A DNA stretch of 16,579 bases from contig JAUXNL010000363.1 in the NCBI GenBank assembly GCA_030684415.1, forward strand, positions 1 to 16,579, read 5' to 3'. The position numbers and the translations under genes are program-made. Every line of letters begins with the position of its first letter. The stretch's first letter is position 1. The notes beneath the pieces were generated by a model. That model made no database searches. It was given only the letters and a program-made list of their open reading frames with translations, and was not told where the DNA came from. This stretch comes from Moraxellaceae bacterium. Lineage in GTDB: Bacteria > Pseudomonadota > Gammaproteobacteria > Pseudomonadales > Moraxellaceae. Below are positions 1-9,125 of this stretch, in pieces.

Positions 1-1047
1 CTTGACGAAAAAGGACTGGCCCGTGCCGTCATAGGTGTATGCCACCTCGTCCTGACAGCTCGAGGGGGCACCCACGATCTCGACGCCAGCGGCATCCACC
101 TCTGTACGGCATTTTTGCAATCCCGCCAGTTGACTACCATCGAGTGCAGCACCGTTCCCCGACACAGCGGAATACCGGAGCCTCAAAACATTCGCCGGTA
201 AATCTGATTGAGACGCTACGGCCGTAAAGCTGGAGATTTTCTTAAGCCGCCTATTCAGGGAATGTGATAAATCCCCAATATAGTATTTTCGAATGTCAGG
301 GCGCGTCTCATATTCAAACAGAACTTTCGACACATAATTCGCAACGGCACCATAGGCAATGCTTTTAAGATAGGCCACTCGGTCAGCCGAAGAGGGCATT
401 TCCCAGACATAGCTGGCGAAATCGCCAGTGCGACGATTTTCTAACCTCGACAGCTTGAACTCACCACACGTTGCGCCAGCGGCACTGGTCAGTGCCACAA
501 CACAAGCATCGGCATGGGAACCGTCATAATTGCCGTAATACCCGGTGAGGCCATCTTTGTAATCAACACGAATACCCTGCAGACCATTGACGCGTTGAAT
601 GCGCGCAAAACGATCTATTTCAAGCGTGGTGTCTGCCGTGAACTGATGATACGCCGCATCCGCCGCACTGCCACTGAGCCCGGGAGTGGGCGTTAGTATC
701 CGGTTTCCATCCAGACAAAGCCGGTCAGACAACGAGTAATCCACTCTTGCCTGATGCCCGTCTTGTGCAATCGTCTTGGCACAACGCGTCACTGACGAAA
801 GGCCCGACAAACGCCAGCCATGCCCAATCAGACCATTAGGCCCATCATTTTCGTATGAAAGGGATAGTTGGGGAGAAAATCCGTCAATTCCAGGGGGAAG
901 ATCGACAGGCACACTGTGAAAAAGTCTGCCAGATGGCACCGCATCAACCGTGAAGTCCGTGAATTTTCCCGGTACCGAAGCGTTGCTTGTATTTGCGAAT
1001 GCCATAAAAAGGCAGACAGCCCACGTGACTTGCGTGAGTTTCAGCAT
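1..1047 (-). CDS. SpvB/RHS-type secreted protein, N-terminal part (runs off left edge)
   Basis: Reading the minus strand from ATG at 1047 gives 349 codons with no stop before the window edge, so only the N-terminus is present. Residues 1-23 look like a Sec signal peptide: a short basic start, a hydrophobic core, and a likely cut after SNA. Residues 50-89 carry the SpvB / TcB N-terminal signature: LPPGIDGFSPQLSLSY, then NGLIGHGWRLSGLSSVTRC. This is followed by a CLDGNR motif near residue 112, all typical of large SpvB/RHS (YD-repeat) proteins. Such proteins are often over 1,500 residues and may end in a variable toxin domain, which cannot be seen here. The start is supported by AAGGAG (1054-1059), 6 nt upstream. 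A weak promoter may lie at 1107-1136. The gene is AT-richer than its neighbours, which suggests transfer. It could also be a cell-surface RHS protein without toxin activity. Family assignment is firm; function is inferred. Confidence 0.85.
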   Translation of the reverse strand, partial: MLKLTQVTWAVCLFMAFANTSNASVPGKFTDFTVDAVPSGRLFHSVPVDLPPGIDGFSPQLSLSYENDGPNGLIGHGWRLSGLSSVTRCAKTIAQDGHQARVDYSLSDRLCLDGNRILTPTPGLSGSAADAAYHQFTADTTLEIDRFARIQRVNGLQGIRVDYKDGLTGYYGNYDGSHADACVVALTSAAGATCGEFKLSRLENRRTGDFASYVWEMPSSADRVAYLKSIAYGAVANYVSKVLFEYETRPDIRKYYIGDLSHSLNRRLKKISSFTAVASQSDLPANVLRLRYSAVSGNGAALDGSQLAGLQKCRTEVDAAGVEIVGAPSSCQDEVAYTYDGTGQSFFVK

Positions 1048-1106
1048 CTTGAACTCCTTGTATCGGGCCTATTTCGTTTTTTGACGGCCCATTCCTGATC
1101 GCGCTG

Positions 1107-1136
1107 ACCCTAGCCCATGTCAATGCAGGTTTTCAA
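1107..1136 (-). promoter_or_regulatory. Weak candidate promoter of the SpvB/RHS gene
   Basis: On the minus strand TTGAAA (1131-1136) is followed after 18 nt by TAGGGT (1107-1112), about 60 nt before the ATG. The -10 match is poor. A perfect TTGACA at 1118-1123 lies inside the spacer but has no acceptable -10 partner. Confidence 0.22.
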
Positions 1137-1288
1137 TAGATTTATTCTGAGATTGCCATTTCGGGCTGCATCAGCAAATCACGACACCAACTGGCCACTC
1201 CCGCATAGGACAGCGGTAAATGTAAATGCAGCTCCATCGTGGGATATCTTTTCGCCCCAATGTTTTTACCTTGCAACCCACCGCGCGC

Positions 1289-4200
1289 TCACGGTCTTGC
1301 ACCGGTTTTTTCCCGAGTGCTCATGGCTTTGTTGAGCACGGCATCCAACGCCGGCTGCTTGCGATTGTGCCGGTCCACCACGGGGTCTGACCAACTGCCA
1401 GTGATGCGGTAATGCAGCAGCGTGGCCTTGTCGAGCTGCTTGCGGAACGCCACTTCAGCGGCCGCCACGGCGCCTCCCACCAAGGGGCCGCCCACTACCG
1501 CCGCCGCCAGTGGCACGGCACTGCTAACCGGCACGCTGACCGCAAACTCCTGGTCCAGTTGCTGCCGGGCCAGATCGAGCCGGCCGAGACCGGCGGCTGA
1601 CAATGACGGGCCACGCAACAGGAACGAAGCCGCCGGCATCACGCCGCTCTCCACCTCGCCCGCCAGCGTGACGGCATCGAACGAGAGGCCGCGCTGCAAC
1701 ACGTCGGAGAAGTCGCCTTTGAGGCGGCGCCGGATATTGTCGAGATCAATCAGGCCGAATACGCGGCTGGCGCTGGTGGCGGCGTTCACGTTGAGCAGGC
1801 GCCCGTCTTCTACGCGCAGATCCAGACGGCCATCAAGCCCGGCGAGGGCAAATGCCTCCGGGCCACCCGGCCAGCCCAGACTGAAGTCGGCCCGCGCACT
1901 CGGGCTTTGCAGGCTGGGGGCGTAACCCAGCCCCTGCAGGAGGGCTCCCACATTGTTGCTGTGCGCTACGCCCTGCAAGCGCGTGCTGCTGGCACCTCGC
2001 CATTGCCAGTCCAGACGCCCGTCAAAACGCGCGGCGGCAGCCTGCACTTGCAGGCCATCTACCCGGAGCCCGGTGGGTTGGGGCAGCAAACGTCCCTGCA
2101 CACTGAGCGGCCCGACACCGGCGCGGCCGATGAGTTGCAGGTTCTCGATCCCGAACTGCACGGCGCGGCCGCTCCAGCCGGTCTCCACGTTCGTGGCCGC
2201 CTGTGTAGCGGCATGACTTGCGGCGGACTGACCCACAGAGGAGACGCTCGCGCCCGGCGCTCCTGCCAACGGCCAGCGTAGCCGGGCCAGGTTGACCTGC
2301 ATGTCACGCCCTTCGGTCAGGGGCAAGGTGGCGGCCCCCTCAAGCTCTGGCGTGGTCAGTGTCAAACGCCATTGTCCGGGCTCCTGATAAAGCCCCAGCG
2401 TCGCATCGGCAAAGCGCCAGCCGCGCACCAGCAACTCCTTGCTGTCCAGTTCCAGGCGCTGCAAAGAGGGCAGCGCGCTGGTAGCGCCTTTTACAGGCGT
2501 AGAGGGCGAACTGATGACCTTGTCGATCCAGGGCTGCCATTCGGCCACCTCCAGGCGCGTCAACTGACCCTCCACCTGTAAGCCCCCGTCCGCCTCGGGA
2601 GCCGCCGGCGCATCGCCACTGCCCAGCCGCAAACGCCCGCGGCGCAGGCGGCCATCCTGCCAGACCAGCCCCGCCGCCAAGCGCCGGCCCAGTTGCAGGC
2701 GCGCCATCTGCTCGCCAGAACCGAGGGCAGACTGGTAGCGCAGTGGCAACACCTCAGCAGCCGTCTTGGCAAAAGGCGCCGGCAATTGGATACGCAGGCC
2801 CTCCAGTCCGGACAACAGATTCAGCTCGGCAGGCTCGCTACCGGCGGGCAGACGAATGCGGGCCTGGTAGGCGGCCTCGCCCTGCACGGCCTCCCACAAC
2901 GGCGATGCCCCCAGCCAGTCGCGCAACGCCGGCACACTGGCTCGGCCGGCAAGGCCGACATTCACGGCCAACAGTTCACCACGCCGCATCTCGCTGCCCA
3001 GTTGGGCTTTGACCGGCGCCCCCAGCATGACCGCCTGCAAGACGGGCGCCGTCAGACCCTGTGCCGTGGTGTAGCGCACCTCACCACGCAAGCCACTCAC
3101 CTCAAGGCCTTCGCGCCGCACGGTCAATTGGTTGTCGTGCAGACTGGCCGCAACCGTCACCTCAGTCTCGGCGTTGAGCCGTGGCGAAAGCGGGATATCG
3201 AGCGCCAGCCGGCCCTGCAATGGCCCGTTGAGTGACAAGGCCGAGGCCACACCGGCGGTATGGGTCTTGAGCGGACTTTCACTCAGCAGACGCAGCAGGT
3301 CCGGTCCGGTGCTGCTCACCTGTCCGGCCACCTGAAGGCGCGCATTTTTCAAATCGGGAATGCTGGCCACGAGGGCCGTGGCCCGAGTGCCATCGTAGAG
3401 CAGGGCCTGCTGACCGGTGATCGCCAGACTCGAACCGTCGATGGTCACCTCCGCATCCAGCTGGCGCAGGGCGGGCCAGCCCGGCTGGTAATCCAGCTCG
3501 CCGTTGCGCAAGGCAAACTGCATCAGCATCCGGTGCCGCTCGCCGCCCGGCTGATCGTGCAAAGGGCCGGCATACAGAAAATCGCCACGGGTGACCGTGC
3601 CGCCCACTATCGCCGCCCGCAGCCAGTCCAGGGTGTGATCGCCTGCCGGCCCCCAGGGTACATAGCGCCAGGTACTGGCGGCGCGGGCGTTTTGCAGCCG
3701 GGCCAGCAGCGACAAACGTGCCTCCGCCGGCCGACCCGCCGGTAGTTCGAGCGCCAGCACCGCCTGGCCAGTGGCATCGGCGTTGCGCACGCTTAACGGG
3801 CCACTGCGCAGCGTCCAGCCACTGGCATCACGGTCGAGCCGCAGCACGCCTGCCAGCCGCTCCACCGCCACCGGCTCACGGAACACCTGTGGCAAATCAA
3901 CCACGGCCTGCGTGCTGTCGAGACCGAGCACAGCGGTGTCCGGACGCCAGTGCAGCCAGCCGGAAAGGCCTCGGGCGCCGGGCCACTGCGCTGTTGCGGC
4001 AAGCCCCAGCCGGCTGGCCCGCAGTGCCAGCGCTGTCGGCGCCCAATGGTCATCGTCGCGGCGTTCAAGCTGCAGGCCGAGGGCCTCGATCCGGCCTTGG
4101 GGGGCGGCCTGCAGCAGCCAGTTGCCCAAGGCGGGTGGCAGCGGCAAACGACCGGCCAAGCGCGCGGCACCGGCCACATCGGCGGCCGCCAGCGTCAGTG

Positions 4201-5242
4201 CCAGACGATCAGACTGCTGCACCAGCGTCAGTGCCGGCACTGGCCACGCCGTCTCGTCGACCTTCGCCTGCAAACCCTGCAGCGAGAGCGTCCAGCCAGT
4301 GGGCTGACGCTGCCAACTGGCCTCGCCACTGAGCGCGCGTAAAAGGATATCGCCATGAGCACTCGTGTTCAGAGCCGCCGTGCGCAAGCGCGGCTGCGCC
4401 TGCAAGGACTGCAACTGACCTTGCACAAAGTGCAGCCAGAACTCGCCACCGCCCGTGACCGAGGCCAGCTTCACTCCGCCCGCCGCCCCCGCCGGCAACC
4501 ACTCATCCAGCACCAATGCGGGCAGTTTGAGCCAGACATCCAGCGCGCCCTGACGCCAGTCCAGCGGACTGCCCAACAGTTCGAGCCGCAACGCCAAGGG
4601 CTCTGCCACGGCCGGCAAGACAACCGATCCCGCCAACTGGTGCCGACGGCCCTCGTTCCGGTTCAGCAGGCTGACATGCGTGAGCACGAGCGCGGGACGC
4701 CCGTGCAGCGCCAGACCGATGCGGCTGTCTTCCACCGACAGCAATGGTTGGCGCAACACCAGCTCCAGCACACGCCGTGCGGCCGCCGGATCGCTCTGAC
4801 GCAGGGCCGCAAGCTCGCGCAGTTGCAGACGACCATCGTCGAGTTGATCAAGGTGCACATCGAGCCCACGCAGGCGCACATCGAGACGCGGCTCAAAGCG
4901 GCTCAGGCTCTGCCAGACCGCTGGCCGGACTTCAATCACCGGCAGGCGCAGCAGCGCAGGCCCCGTGGGCCGCGCCGGGTCGTGCACGCGCAGCCCCTGG
5001 AGCACAAACACTGGCCCCAATCCTTCCCAGCGACCACTGATGCCCTCAAGGCGCACCGGCACGCCGGCCGACACCGACAACCGCGCCTCGATACTCGCCT
5101 TGTAGTCGCTGACCAGCGGGACAAACTGACGGCCAAGCCCGACCCAGACGGCCATCAGCACCAACAGGCCCAAGCCCAGCGTCAGCAGCTGGTGCCAGAC
5201 CCAGAGGGCCTGCAGGCGAAGGCGTTGCCAGGAGAATTTCAC
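1289..5242 (-). CDS. yhdP: YhdP, AsmA-like inner-membrane lipid transport protein
   Basis: This is a 1317-residue protein, close to the length of E. coli YhdP. One N-terminal membrane segment (about residues 12-37) is followed by a very long periplasmic region of beta-rich AsmA-like repeats. It ends in the conserved AsmA-like C-terminal region, recognisable from SRVFGLIDLDNIRRRLKGDF, the hydrophobic VVGGPLVGGAVAAAEVAF stretch and a final ITGSWSDPVVDR. YhdP, TamB and YdbH are known to bridge the envelope and carry phospholipids to the outer membrane. The start codon is GTG with only a weak upstream GGA; no ATG lies nearby in frame. It is the last gene of the mreCD-maf-rng-yhdP run, 133 bp after rng with no terminator seen between them, so co-transcription is likely. 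After its TGA the same frame stays open for 48 codons. The product is confident; the exact start is less so. Confidence 0.93.
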   Translation of the reverse strand: MKFSWQRLRLQALWVWHQLLTLGLGLLVLMAVWVGLGRQFVPLVSDYKASIEARLSVSAGVPVRLEGISGRWEGLGPVFVLQGLRVHDPARPTGPALLRLPVIEVRPAVWQSLSRFEPRLDVRLRGLDVHLDQLDDGRLQLRELAALRQSDPAAARRVLELVLRQPLLSVEDSRIGLALHGRPALVLTHVSLLNRNEGRRHQLAGSVVLPAVAEPLALRLELLGSPLDWRQGALDVWLKLPALVLDEWLPAGAAGGVKLASVTGGGEFWLHFVQGQLQSLQAQPRLRTAALNTSAHGDILLRALSGEASWQRQPTGWTLSLQGLQAKVDETAWPVPALTLVQQSDRLALTLAAADVAGAARLAGRLPLPPALGNWLLQAAPQGRIEALGLQLERRDDDHWAPTALALRASRLGLAATAQWPGARGLSGWLHWRPDTAVLGLDSTQAVVDLPQVFREPVAVERLAGVLRLDRDASGWTLRSGPLSVRNADATGQAVLALELPAGRPAEARLSLLARLQNARAASTWRYVPWGPAGDHTLDWLRAAIVGGTVTRGDFLYAGPLHDQPGGERHRMLMQFALRNGELDYQPGWPALRQLDAEVTIDGSSLAITGQQALLYDGTRATALVASIPDLKNARLQVAGQVSSTGPDLLRLLSESPLKTHTAGVASALSLNGPLQGRLALDIPLSPRLNAETEVTVAASLHDNQLTVRREGLEVSGLRGEVRYTTAQGLTAPVLQAVMLGAPVKAQLGSEMRRGELLAVNVGLAGRASVPALRDWLGASPLWEAVQGEAAYQARIRLPAGSEPAELNLLSGLEGLRIQLPAPFAKTAAEVLPLRYQSALGSGEQMARLQLGRRLAAGLVWQDGRLRRGRLRLGSGDAPAAPEADGGLQVEGQLTRLEVAEWQPWIDKVISSPSTPVKGATSALPSLQRLELDSKELLVRGWRFADATLGLYQEPGQWRLTLTTPELEGAATLPLTEGRDMQVNLARLRWPLAGAPGASVSSVGQSAASHAATQAATNVETGWSGRAVQFGIENLQLIGRAGVGPLSVQGRLLPQPTGLRVDGLQVQAAAARFDGRLDWQWRGASSTRLQGVAHSNNVGALLQGLGYAPSLQSPSARADFSLGWPGGPEAFALAGLDGRLDLRVEDGRLLNVNAATSASRVFGLIDLDNIRRRLKGDFSDVLQRGLSFDAVTLAGEVESGVMPAASFLLRGPSLSAAGLGRLDLARQQLDQEFAVSVPVSSAVPLAAAVVGGPLVGGAVAAAEVAFRKQLDKATLLHYRITGSWSDPVVDRHNRKQPALDAVLNKAMSTREKTGARP

Positions 5243-5375
5243 AAACGGAATCCGTCACACAAAAGCGGCTGGCGATGATAGCGCCGGCGCAAGCCTGCGC
5301 TGTCGCGCGACGGTGTCTGCGGCGGGCCGCTCACGGACCACTGCGTCAACAACCGCGCCACAGGACCGCACATCA

Positions 5376-6848
5376 TCACAACAACACGATGTCGTATTGC
5401 TCCTGGGTGTACAGCGCCTCGACCGAAAACTTGATCGGCTTGCCAATGAACAGCTCAAGGTCCGCGACCCCAGCAGACTCTTCGCTCAGCAGGCGATCAA
5501 TCACTTTCTGGTTGGCCACGACGCGATAGCCGTTGGCGGCGTCATAGGCACGCGCCTCGCGCAGGATTTCGCGAAAAATCTCGAAGCAGACCGTCTCGGC
5601 CGTTTTCACCGAACCACGGCCCTGACACGCAGGACAGCTCTCGCAGAGCAGCTGCTCCAGCGACTCACGCGTGCGCTTGCGCGTCATCTCCACCAGGCCA
5701 AGCTCGGAAACCTGAGTGATCTTGGTTTTGGCATGATCGCGCACGAGCATTTTTTCCAGGCTACGCAACACCTGCTGCCGGTGCTCCGGCTCTTCCATAT
5801 CGATGAAATCGAGAATGATGATGCCACCGAGATTGCGCAGGCGAAGCTGGCGGGCAATGGCGTGGGTGGCTTCCAGATTGGTTTTGAACACGGTGTCTTC
5901 GAGCGTACGCGTGCCGACAAACGAACCCGTGTTCACGTCGACCGTGGTCATGGCTTCCGTCTGGTCGATGATGAGGTAGCCGCCAGACTTGAGCATGACC
6001 TTGCGCTGCAAGGACTTCTGCAGGTCGTCCTCGACATTGTAGAGATCAAACAGCGGACGCTCCCCCGGATAATGCTCCAGCCGGTTTTCCATTTCCGGCA
6101 TGAACTCGCGCACAAACTCCTGCACCTTGGTGTAGGTTTCACGCGAGTCGATAAAGATTTTTTCGACGTCGGCATTCACCAGATCACGCAGGGTGCGCAA
6201 GTAAAGCGTGAGCTCCTCGTAAATCAGTGACGGTGTGGGGGCGGTCTGGCAACGGTCCTGTATCCAGCGCCAGAGCTTGACGAGAAACTGCATGTCGCGG
6301 CGCAGCTCATGCTCGCTCACCCCTTCTGCCACCGTGCGCACAATGAAGCCGCCCGATTCGGTCGCCGAGCTTTCTGCCTTGAGCTGGCGGATCAGGCTTT
6401 TGAGCCGTTCACGCTCACCCTCATCTTCAATACGCTGCGAAATACCGACATGCTCCCCACGTGGCATGTAGACGAGATACCGCGAAGGAATAGACAGATC
6501 CGTGGACAGCCGCGCCCCCTTGGTGCCGATCATGTCCTTCATGACCTGCACCACAATACTCTGGCCCTCGTGCAGCAGCTCGGAAATCAGCGGCGTGCGT
6601 TCACGCTCGCCGTCGGTCTTCGGCCAGACAATGTCGTTGGCGTGAATGAACGCCGTGCGCGACAAGCCGATTTCGACAAACGCCGCCTGCATGCCCGGCA
6701 GCACCCGCACCACCCGCCCTTTGTAAATATTACCGACCAGCCCACGCCGCGCCGTGCGCTCTACAAACAACTCCTGCAGCACCCCGTTCTCGACCTGCGC
6801 GACACGGCATTCCATGGGCGTGACATTGATCAGGATTTCTTCCGACAT
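5376..6848 (-). CDS. rng: Ribonuclease G
   Basis: The 490-residue product matches the usual length of RNase G (CafA), the RNase E paralogue that cuts single-stranded RNA and matures the 5' end of 16S rRNA. The N-terminal S1 RNA-binding domain spans about residues 38-125 (NIYKGRVVRVLPGMQAAFVEIG). The catalytic DNase I-like region holds the metal-binding aspartates D304 (in VDVNTGSF) and D347 (in IIILDFIDM), at the same numbers as in E. coli. The zinc-link motif CPAC is at 405-408. No RNase E-like C-terminal scaffold is present. The ATG follows the maf stop by 3 nt, so translation is probably coupled to maf. It lies in the conserved maf-rng-yhdP order. Confidence 0.96.
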   Translation of the reverse strand: MSEEILINVTPMECRVAQVENGVLQELFVERTARRGLVGNIYKGRVVRVLPGMQAAFVEIGLSRTAFIHANDIVWPKTDGERERTPLISELLHEGQSIVVQVMKDMIGTKGARLSTDLSIPSRYLVYMPRGEHVGISQRIEDEGERERLKSLIRQLKAESSATESGGFIVRTVAEGVSEHELRRDMQFLVKLWRWIQDRCQTAPTPSLIYEELTLYLRTLRDLVNADVEKIFIDSRETYTKVQEFVREFMPEMENRLEHYPGERPLFDLYNVEDDLQKSLQRKVMLKSGGYLIIDQTEAMTTVDVNTGSFVGTRTLEDTVFKTNLEATHAIARQLRLRNLGGIIILDFIDMEEPEHRQQVLRSLEKMLVRDHAKTKITQVSELGLVEMTRKRTRESLEQLLCESCPACQGRGSVKTAETVCFEIFREILREARAYDAANGYRVVANQKVIDRLLSEESAGVADLELFIGKPIKFSVEALYTQEQYDIVLL

Positions 6849-6851
6849 TTT

Positions 6852-7424
6852 TTATCCCAGCACTCGAATTCCGAAAAGTGAGAGCAGTGCCGCCGTTTCC
6901 GCCAGCGGCAGCCCCACGACATTGCTGTAGCTGCCCGTGATGCCCTGCACAAAAATGGCCCCCAGACCCTGGATGGCATAGCCGCCCGCTTTGTCGGCCG
7001 GCTCGCCCGAAGCCCAGTAAGCCTCCATTTCCGCTGGCGTAATGTCGCGAAAGCGTACCTGCGTTGTCACCACCCCTGTCTCGACACGCTGCGCAGAAGC
7101 CACTGTCACCCCCGTCAGGACGCGATGCTCGGCGCCTGACAGGCGCGTCCACATGGCTTGTGCTTCTTGCAATGACGCGGGCTTGCCCAGCACATCATTG
7201 CCGAGCGCGACGGTGGTGTCGGCCGCTATCACGACCGCCTCCGGACGCAGGACTAAGCCGGCCGCTGCTTTTTCCGCCGCCAACCGCCGGACATAGTCCT
7301 CCGGGGTTTCAGCCGCCCGGCGGGACTCGTCAATATCAAGACGCAGCACATCAAAATCGAGCCCCAATTGCAGCAGCAGTTCACGGCGGCGCGGGGAAGT
7401 GGAGGCAAGACAGATCGTGGGCAT
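6852..7424 (-). CDS. maf: Maf/YhdE-type nucleoside triphosphate pyrophosphatase
   Basis: A 190-residue Maf-family protein. The N-terminal signature SPRRRELLLQLG (10-21), the conserved EK (51-52), the AADT motif with D69 (catalytic base by homology to E. coli YhdE) and KP (81-82) are all present. The family hydrolyses dTTP, UTP and modified pyrimidine nucleotides to the monophosphate and diphosphate, and is tied to control of division and septum formation. The sequence and position beside rng fit the YhdE branch (dTTP/UTP) rather than YceF, although substrate is inferred. The gap to mreD upstream is 200 bp with no clear promoter or terminator. A small GGCCAAAAGGCC palindrome lies near 7488-7499. 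Confidence 0.93.
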   Translation of the reverse strand: MPTICLASTSPRRRELLLQLGLDFDVLRLDIDESRRAAETPEDYVRRLAAEKAAAGLVLRPEAVVIAADTTVALGNDVLGKPASLQEAQAMWTRLSGAEHRVLTGVTVASAQRVETGVVTTQVRFRDITPAEMEAYWASGEPADKAGGYAIQGLGAIFVQGITGSYSNVVGLPLAETAALLSLFGIRVLG

Positions 7425-7624
7425 GCGGCTATCCGGCAGAGCAGGTCAGACCGGGAATAGTACCGGAGAAAAACCGGCGAGGGCGCTGGCCAAAAGGCCC
7501 GGGAGAGAAGAGGTAGAAGACCCTCGGGAGACACGACGCCAACATCTTGCCGAGCGCCCTTCTCACGTCAGGCACCGAGGAGTATCAGCCAGGACAAGGC
7601 AAGCAGGCGCGGTACTGCCGTTTG

Positions 7625-8098
7625 CTAGCGCCGGGTGAACCGGCGCAAGAACACCATGACCGTCGGCCACACCAGTGCACTGGTAAACGCCGGCAACCAG
7701 AACAACATCGAGACAGGGGATGTGGCCACGATACCCAGCAGCAGGCGCTTGATCATGAGCCCGATCAAGACCAGCGCGAACACGAGGCCACTGGTTTGCA
7801 AGAGCGAGTACACCGCCACACGGCGCCAGGACAAACGCGCCAGATACGCCAGCGTGGCCAGTGTCAGCGGATGCACACCAAAGGGCGTGGCGAGCAACAC
7901 GTCAAGGGCAATCCCCATGATGAACGCCGTCCACACGCCTACCCGGTCGGGCACGTTCAACACCCAGAAAATCAGCACCATGGTGACAAACTCAGGCCGC
8001 CAGTAGGCCAGCGTTTGCGGCAGCGGCATGGCAGCCAGCAGAAAAGCGACAAAAAAGCTCAGCGGCAATGCCAGTAAAAGACTCGGGCGACGATTCAT
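7625..8098 (-). CDS. mreD: Rod shape-determining membrane protein MreD
   Basis: A 157-residue, strongly hydrophobic protein with about five membrane segments, the usual size and topology for MreD. MreD is an integral membrane part of the rod complex that links cytoplasmic MreB filaments with MreC, RodA and PBP2 during side-wall peptidoglycan synthesis. The conserved segments RPEFVTMVLIFWVLNVPDRVG and GIALDVLLATPFGVHPL are typical. The ATG overlaps the mreC stop as ATGA. An AAGGA ribosome site lies 7 nt upstream inside mreC, so translation is coupled to mreC. Confidence 0.94.
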   Translation of the reverse strand: MNRRPSLLLALPLSFFVAFLLAAMPLPQTLAYWRPEFVTMVLIFWVLNVPDRVGVWTAFIMGIALDVLLATPFGVHPLTLATLAYLARLSWRRVAVYSLLQTSGLVFALVLIGLMIKRLLLGIVATSPVSMLFWLPAFTSALVWPTVMVFLRRFTRR

Positions 8099-8964
8099 GG
8101 CGTTGTCCTTCGTGCAGACTGCTCGGCACGCAGGGGGCGGTTGAAGAGCAGCAGCACATGGCGACTACGGTCGAGTTCGGCCGAGGGCCGCGCTTCAATT
8201 TCAGCAAACTCCGACGTACCGGTCTTGCCGACCTTGCTGACCACGCCCACCGGATAGCCTGCGGGGTACCGCAAGCCGAGGCCGGAGGTGAGCAGCAGAT
8301 CGCCCACTTTCACGTCCGCCGACTCCGGCACATACAGCAGGCGCAGCCGGTCGATTTCACCGGTACCGGCGGCAATGGCACGAATGCCGTTGCGCGCCAC
8401 GCGCACTGGCACGCCATGCTCACGATCTGCAATCAGCAGGGCGCGCGAGGTTTCCGGCCCTACTTCGACAATCTGGCCCATCACACCGCGCGCATCCAGC
8501 ACCGGCTGCCCGAGATACGCCCCGGCATCCGCGCCTTTGTTGAGCAGGATGACCTGCCGGAAAGGATCGGGATCCACGCCAATGATTTCAGCAATCAGCA
8601 CACGCCCATCGACCACGAGGGTCGAGTCGAGCAGGCCACGCAGGCGCGCATTTTCTGCCGCCAGCTCCGAAAGTTTTTGCACGCGGCCTGACAACACCAG
8701 CAACTGGCTGCGCAGATAGGCATTCTCGCTGCGCAACTCTTCTTCACCCAGTGTGGCATCGCTCATGACTTCAGCCAGGCGGCCGGGCCAGCTCATCATG
8801 CCGTAGACAGGCGTCAAGAGTCCGTTAAGACGAAAGCGCACCGGCTCCGTGATTTCCTTGCCAAAACGGAGGTCCGCAAACATCAGCCCCGCCGACAACA
8901 AGGCCGCAAACAGCAGGCTATAGCCGCCGTTGGAGGTTTTGCTGAACAGCGTGGTTTCGATGAT
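8095..8964 (-). CDS. mreC: Rod shape-determining protein MreC (start codon non-canonical)
   Basis: MreC is a bitopic inner-membrane protein whose periplasmic part scaffolds the elongasome and activates PBP2. Visible in order are a short cytoplasmic tail (FSKTSNGGYS), one membrane helix (about 20 residues ending GLMFADLRF), and a coiled coil rich in leucine and glutamate (EEELRSENAYLRSQ to ENARLRGLL). The two-lobed periplasmic beta domain follows, with VMGQIVEVGPETSRALLIADREH and GDLLLTSGLGLRYPAGYPVG. The start was chosen at an ATC pair (8964-8959) because AGGAG sits 4-7 nt before it and family similarity begins just after. There is no ATG, GTG or TTG between this ribosome site and the membrane helix. 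A longer open frame continues upstream to 9246, but that part is two copies of a 50-codon repeat and is unlikely to be MreC. Product certain, start uncertain. Confidence 0.9.
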   Translation of the reverse strand: MIETTLFSKTSNGGYSLLFAALLSAGLMFADLRFGKEITEPVRFRLNGLLTPVYGMMSWPGRLAEVMSDATLGEEELRSENAYLRSQLLVLSGRVQKLSELAAENARLRGLLDSTLVVDGRVLIAEIIGVDPDPFRQVILLNKGADAGAYLGQPVLDARGVMGQIVEVGPETSRALLIADREHGVPVRVARNGIRAIAAGTGEIDRLRLLYVPESADVKVGDLLLTSGLGLRYPAGYPVGVVSKVGKTGTSEFAEIEARPSAELDRSRHVLLLFNRPLRAEQSARRTTP

Positions 8965-8975
8965 GGCTCTCCTCT

Positions 8976-9120
8976 TTATTGTTTCATCCCGCAGGTCATC
9001 CCTGACCTGCGCGATGGTCGCCCGCCCCACGCTGGCGCAAGGACGTGGCCTTGCTAGCATGGGGCGGGCTCGCGCCGAGCATCGGCGGCGGCACATCACT
9101 GTGCCGCGTGGCACTCCGGC
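8976..9120 (-). repeat. Tandem repeat unit A (three hairpins), abutting the mreC ribosome site
   Basis: This unit matches unit B (9126-9270) at exactly 150-bp offset; by eye 129 of 145 positions agree. It holds three inverted repeats: 8991-9010 (GCAGGTCA arms), 9020-9069 (GCCCGCCCCA outer arms with an inner GCAAGG/CCTTGC stem) and 9088-9107 (GCGGCACA arms). On the minus strand the unit ends with ATGAAACAATAA, directly before the mreC ribosome site. No transposase or T-tract is attached. It is probably an interspersed REP-like or structured-RNA element. Together with unit B and 9271-9461 it fills the gap between mreB and mreC. Confidence 0.85.
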
Positions 9121-9125
9121 CACTC

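Noticed and set aside
1065..1090. GGGCC/GGCCC hairpin with a T-run before the SpvB gene as a terminator.
   Set aside because: The stem is only 5 bp, the T-run is in the loop, and it would lie in the leader of the SpvB gene.
4355..5278. Long plus-strand open frame opposite yhdP, and similar ones at 3718-4332 and 5313-6230.
   Set aside because: Glutamine-, arginine- or proline-rich products typical of the antisense of GC-rich genes; the minus-strand genes have clear family motifs.
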